Assembly (NCBI GenBank): GCA_013115135.1
Contig: JABANP010000013.1
Location: 62,001 to 126,000, forward strand
DNA from: Perkinsus olseni
Taxonomy: Eukaryota > Perkinsozoa > Perkinsida > Perkinsidae
Direction of reading: 5' to 3'
DNA length: 64,000 nucleotides
Positions within the stretch are counted from its first letter, which is position 1. Every line of letters starts with the position of its first letter. Below the pieces are notes generated by a model. That model saw only the letters and a list, made by a program, of their open reading frames with translations, searched no databases and was not told where the DNA came from. The position numbers were made by a program, and so were the translations under genes. This document shows positions 62,377 through 64,000 of the stretch, piece after piece.

Positions 62377-63183
62377 TTTGGTAGTTGCCTCGTACTTGGG
62401 TTTATTTTGTACTATTATCGTTCAATTTCATTTTAGCTCTGCCCTTCTGAGTTAAGTGCCGCGTCCGGGTCACCAGTTGGGTGACACCATCATTCGGTTG
62501 GACGGCAGGTAGAACGTCGCCGTTGCGATTACAACATTCACATCCAGCCTCGTATCAACTGATATCATACGTGCCTGTTGGCCGATGATCTACATCCGCA
62601 GTGTCGATCTTTCTGTGCTCTCCAGAAATTTAAGCGGTGTACCAGAAGAATACCAAGACTGAGGAACAGAAGTTAGGCAAGAGCCGACCTCAATCAATAT
62701 GAAAGGTTTTGCGACACGTCACTTCAAGAAGCCTCTTTGTGACGAAGTAAGCTCAGTATACCTTACCCTCCTGACGATCCAACCAATCTGTATAGCACAT
62801 CAGCAGACACCACTAGCAGAGTACAAGAAGGTGAAACCATCTCCAAAATCTTTCTTCCCTAACTGAGGAGTAACTCAACACCACCATATGTAATAAGAAG
62901 ATTTTCCTTCCAGAAGCACGAATGTGGTACAACGTGTGTAGCCATCATCCGGTCATCAGCTCGACATCATAACTATTTTGGTGGTACACTAGGACAACGA
63001 TCGCCGTTGACATCTACCAACATACTACTGAGTACAGAAGATTGATACCATCATGATGATAATACGACACTGATAAGTTTAATGACGGCGACGCGGCACG
63101 CCAATAGTGGTAATAATCTAATCGTTGATTAGAGGAAAATAACAACGTCACAAACCATCCTCAATGAACAAAAAAAGCGCCAG
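62377..63183. other. Intergenic between convergent genes, no gene seen
   Basis: About 800 nt with no open frame worth calling. A CATCATGATGATAATA-type simple stretch occurs near 63050. Confidence 0.55.
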
Positions 63184-64000
63184 TTAGCGACTGATAGGCT
63201 GACATAGAGGTACCGATAGTGATGCAGACTGCGAGTAACCACCGGCAGGAGTCGTTCCTGTCACCAAAGAGCACTGAAGAGGCCCTGACAGGGCGAAACC
63301 AGTGGCACAAAGCGGCTCGCACACACGGTTAGATAGAGTAGTCAACTCTGTCTTTCCAGCACATCGCCAAGATAGCCAGTCTTCTTCGGTCAAATAGTCA
63401 GCACCATCAACACCATAGACCTCGATCGAGTTCTCATCTGCAGAGGTAACACCCATGCCCGCAGCATCAAGCTCATCCATGGACAGCCTCCCATCACTGT
63501 TCACATCAATCGACTGGAAAACAGCCGAGAGGCCGCCGCCAGTACTGTATGCCGGAGAGACGTTAGTAATGCTTGTGTAGGAGTCCACGAAATTCTGACC
63601 AGATGAGCAGACCACGTCGCTGAGCATGGGATGATAAATCGTCGACATGAAGCCGAAAATAGCACTCGAGGTGACACCAGCAAAGAAGAGAGTGAAAACC
63701 CAAGCACCGGCGATCTTCAGGAAGAGGCTCCAATTGACACTCTTCCTGCCGTTCTTCTCACACAGTCCAACACCGATGGTAGAGCCGACCATACAGTGAG
63801 TCGTCGAGAGAGGGATTCCTAGGTTAGAGCCCACAAGGACAACCCACGCCGATCCGAGCTCGATAGATGAGCCTCGGGCCGGACTGATCTTGATGAGACT
63901 GCATCCGACAGTTCTGATAACGTTATAGCCATAGGTTAGCAAACCAATAACAATACCAGCGCCGCCAAAGAACAAGATCCACATTGGGACGGCAACACTG
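63184..64000 (-). CDS. PiT-family phosphate transporter, C-terminal part, with EF-hand (5' end outside window)
   Basis: The minus-strand frame enters from beyond 64000 and stops at 63184. It reads the C-terminal half of a PiT (SLC20-like) Na+/H+-phosphate symporter: MWILFFGGAGIVIGLLTYG, then PARGSSIELGSAWVVLVGSN and the signature LGIPLSTTHCMVGSTIGVGL, then WSLFLKIAGAWVFTLFFAGV. Unlike usual PiT proteins, the chain then adds about 120 residues beyond the last span, including an EF-hand loop (IDVNSDGRLSMDELD, with Asp, Asn, Asp and Glu at the calcium-binding positions) and a Cys-containing tail (RVCEPLCATGFALSG). No intron is visible in this part. The N-terminal half is not in the window, so activity cannot be judged. 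Confidence 0.9.
   Translation of the reverse strand, partial: SVAVPMWILFFGGAGIVIGLLTYGYNVIRTVGCSLIKISPARGSSIELGSAWVVLVGSNLGIPLSTTHCMVGSTIGVGLCEKNGRKSVNWSLFLKIAGAWVFTLFFAGVTSSAIFGFMSTIYHPMLSDVVCSSGQNFVDSYTSITNVSPAYSTGGGLSAVFQSIDVNSDGRLSMDELDAAGMGVTSADENSIEVYGVDGADYLTEEDWLSWRCAGKTELTTLSNRVCEPLCATGFALSGPLQCSLVTGTTPAGGYSQSASLSVPLCQPISR

Overview
The window is nuclear DNA of a unicellular eukaryote, not of a bacterium. Protein-coding stretches are broken by many very short introns (about 40-75 nt, 5' GTAGGT/GTAAG/GTGAG, 3' CAG/TAG), and the gene families are eukaryotic: a complete TOR kinase with HEAT, FAT, FRB and FATC regions, ribosomal P2, an SPX-domain anion transporter, an ERD2 family receptor, a MATE transporter and PiT. 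Intron density, mid-range GC, secreted papain-type proteases and the divergent alveolate-like ERD2 family sequence fit a perkinsozoan alveolate such as Perkinsus. That assignment is inference; no rRNA or spliced-leader gene is present to prove it.

Layout. 0-4.1 kb: two tandem cathepsin-L-like proteases on the minus strand, the first cut by the window edge, with a 22-nt minisatellite between them. 5.7-20.3 kb: one large multi-exon TOR gene on the minus strand. 22.1-27.4 kb: secreted proteins of unknown function, an AT-rich island carrying decayed reading frames, a plus-strand acidic protein and a single-exon secreted protein made of two related halves. 28-31.5 kb: a membrane RING-H2 protein, a foldback element, a cluster of palindromes and a poorly resolved membrane protein. 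31.6-45 kb: three minus-strand copies (A, B, C) of a secreted esterase-like-activity-of-phytase protein, with relic exons between them; copy C shows a frame shift and carries an inserted segment. 45.7-46.5 kb: ribosomal protein P2. 47.1-49.2 kb: a JmjC/cupin-like protein. 49.5-51.2 kb: an ERD2/KDEL-receptor family protein. 51.7-54.5 kb: SPX-SLC13-TrkA_C transporter with a single frame break. 55.5-58.3 kb: plus-strand basic and coiled-coil membrane proteins. 59.1-61.2 kb: MATE transporter. 61.6-62.4 kb: LEA-14-like single-pass membrane protein. 63.2 kb to the end: 3' part of a PiT phosphate transporter that carries an EF-hand loop.

Functional themes are nutrient sensing and phosphate handling (TOR, SPX transporter, PiT, phytase-like secreted proteins) and the secretory pathway (proteases, ERD2 family, secreted unknowns). 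No operon logic applies.

The most striking signal is in the introns. At least twelve short introns, eleven of them in TOR, consist largely of a tRNA T-arm/B-box-like hairpin around GGTTCGANTCC, in either orientation, sitting directly between the splice sites. Two more candidates lie elsewhere, and the MATE gene has a larger intron holding a nearly full-length tRNA-like sequence. This looks like a family of tRNA-derived introns (introner-like elements). A second dispersed short motif, CTTCGCTCCGC or CTTCGCTGTGCGC, recurs in the same genes. I cannot check either against databases.
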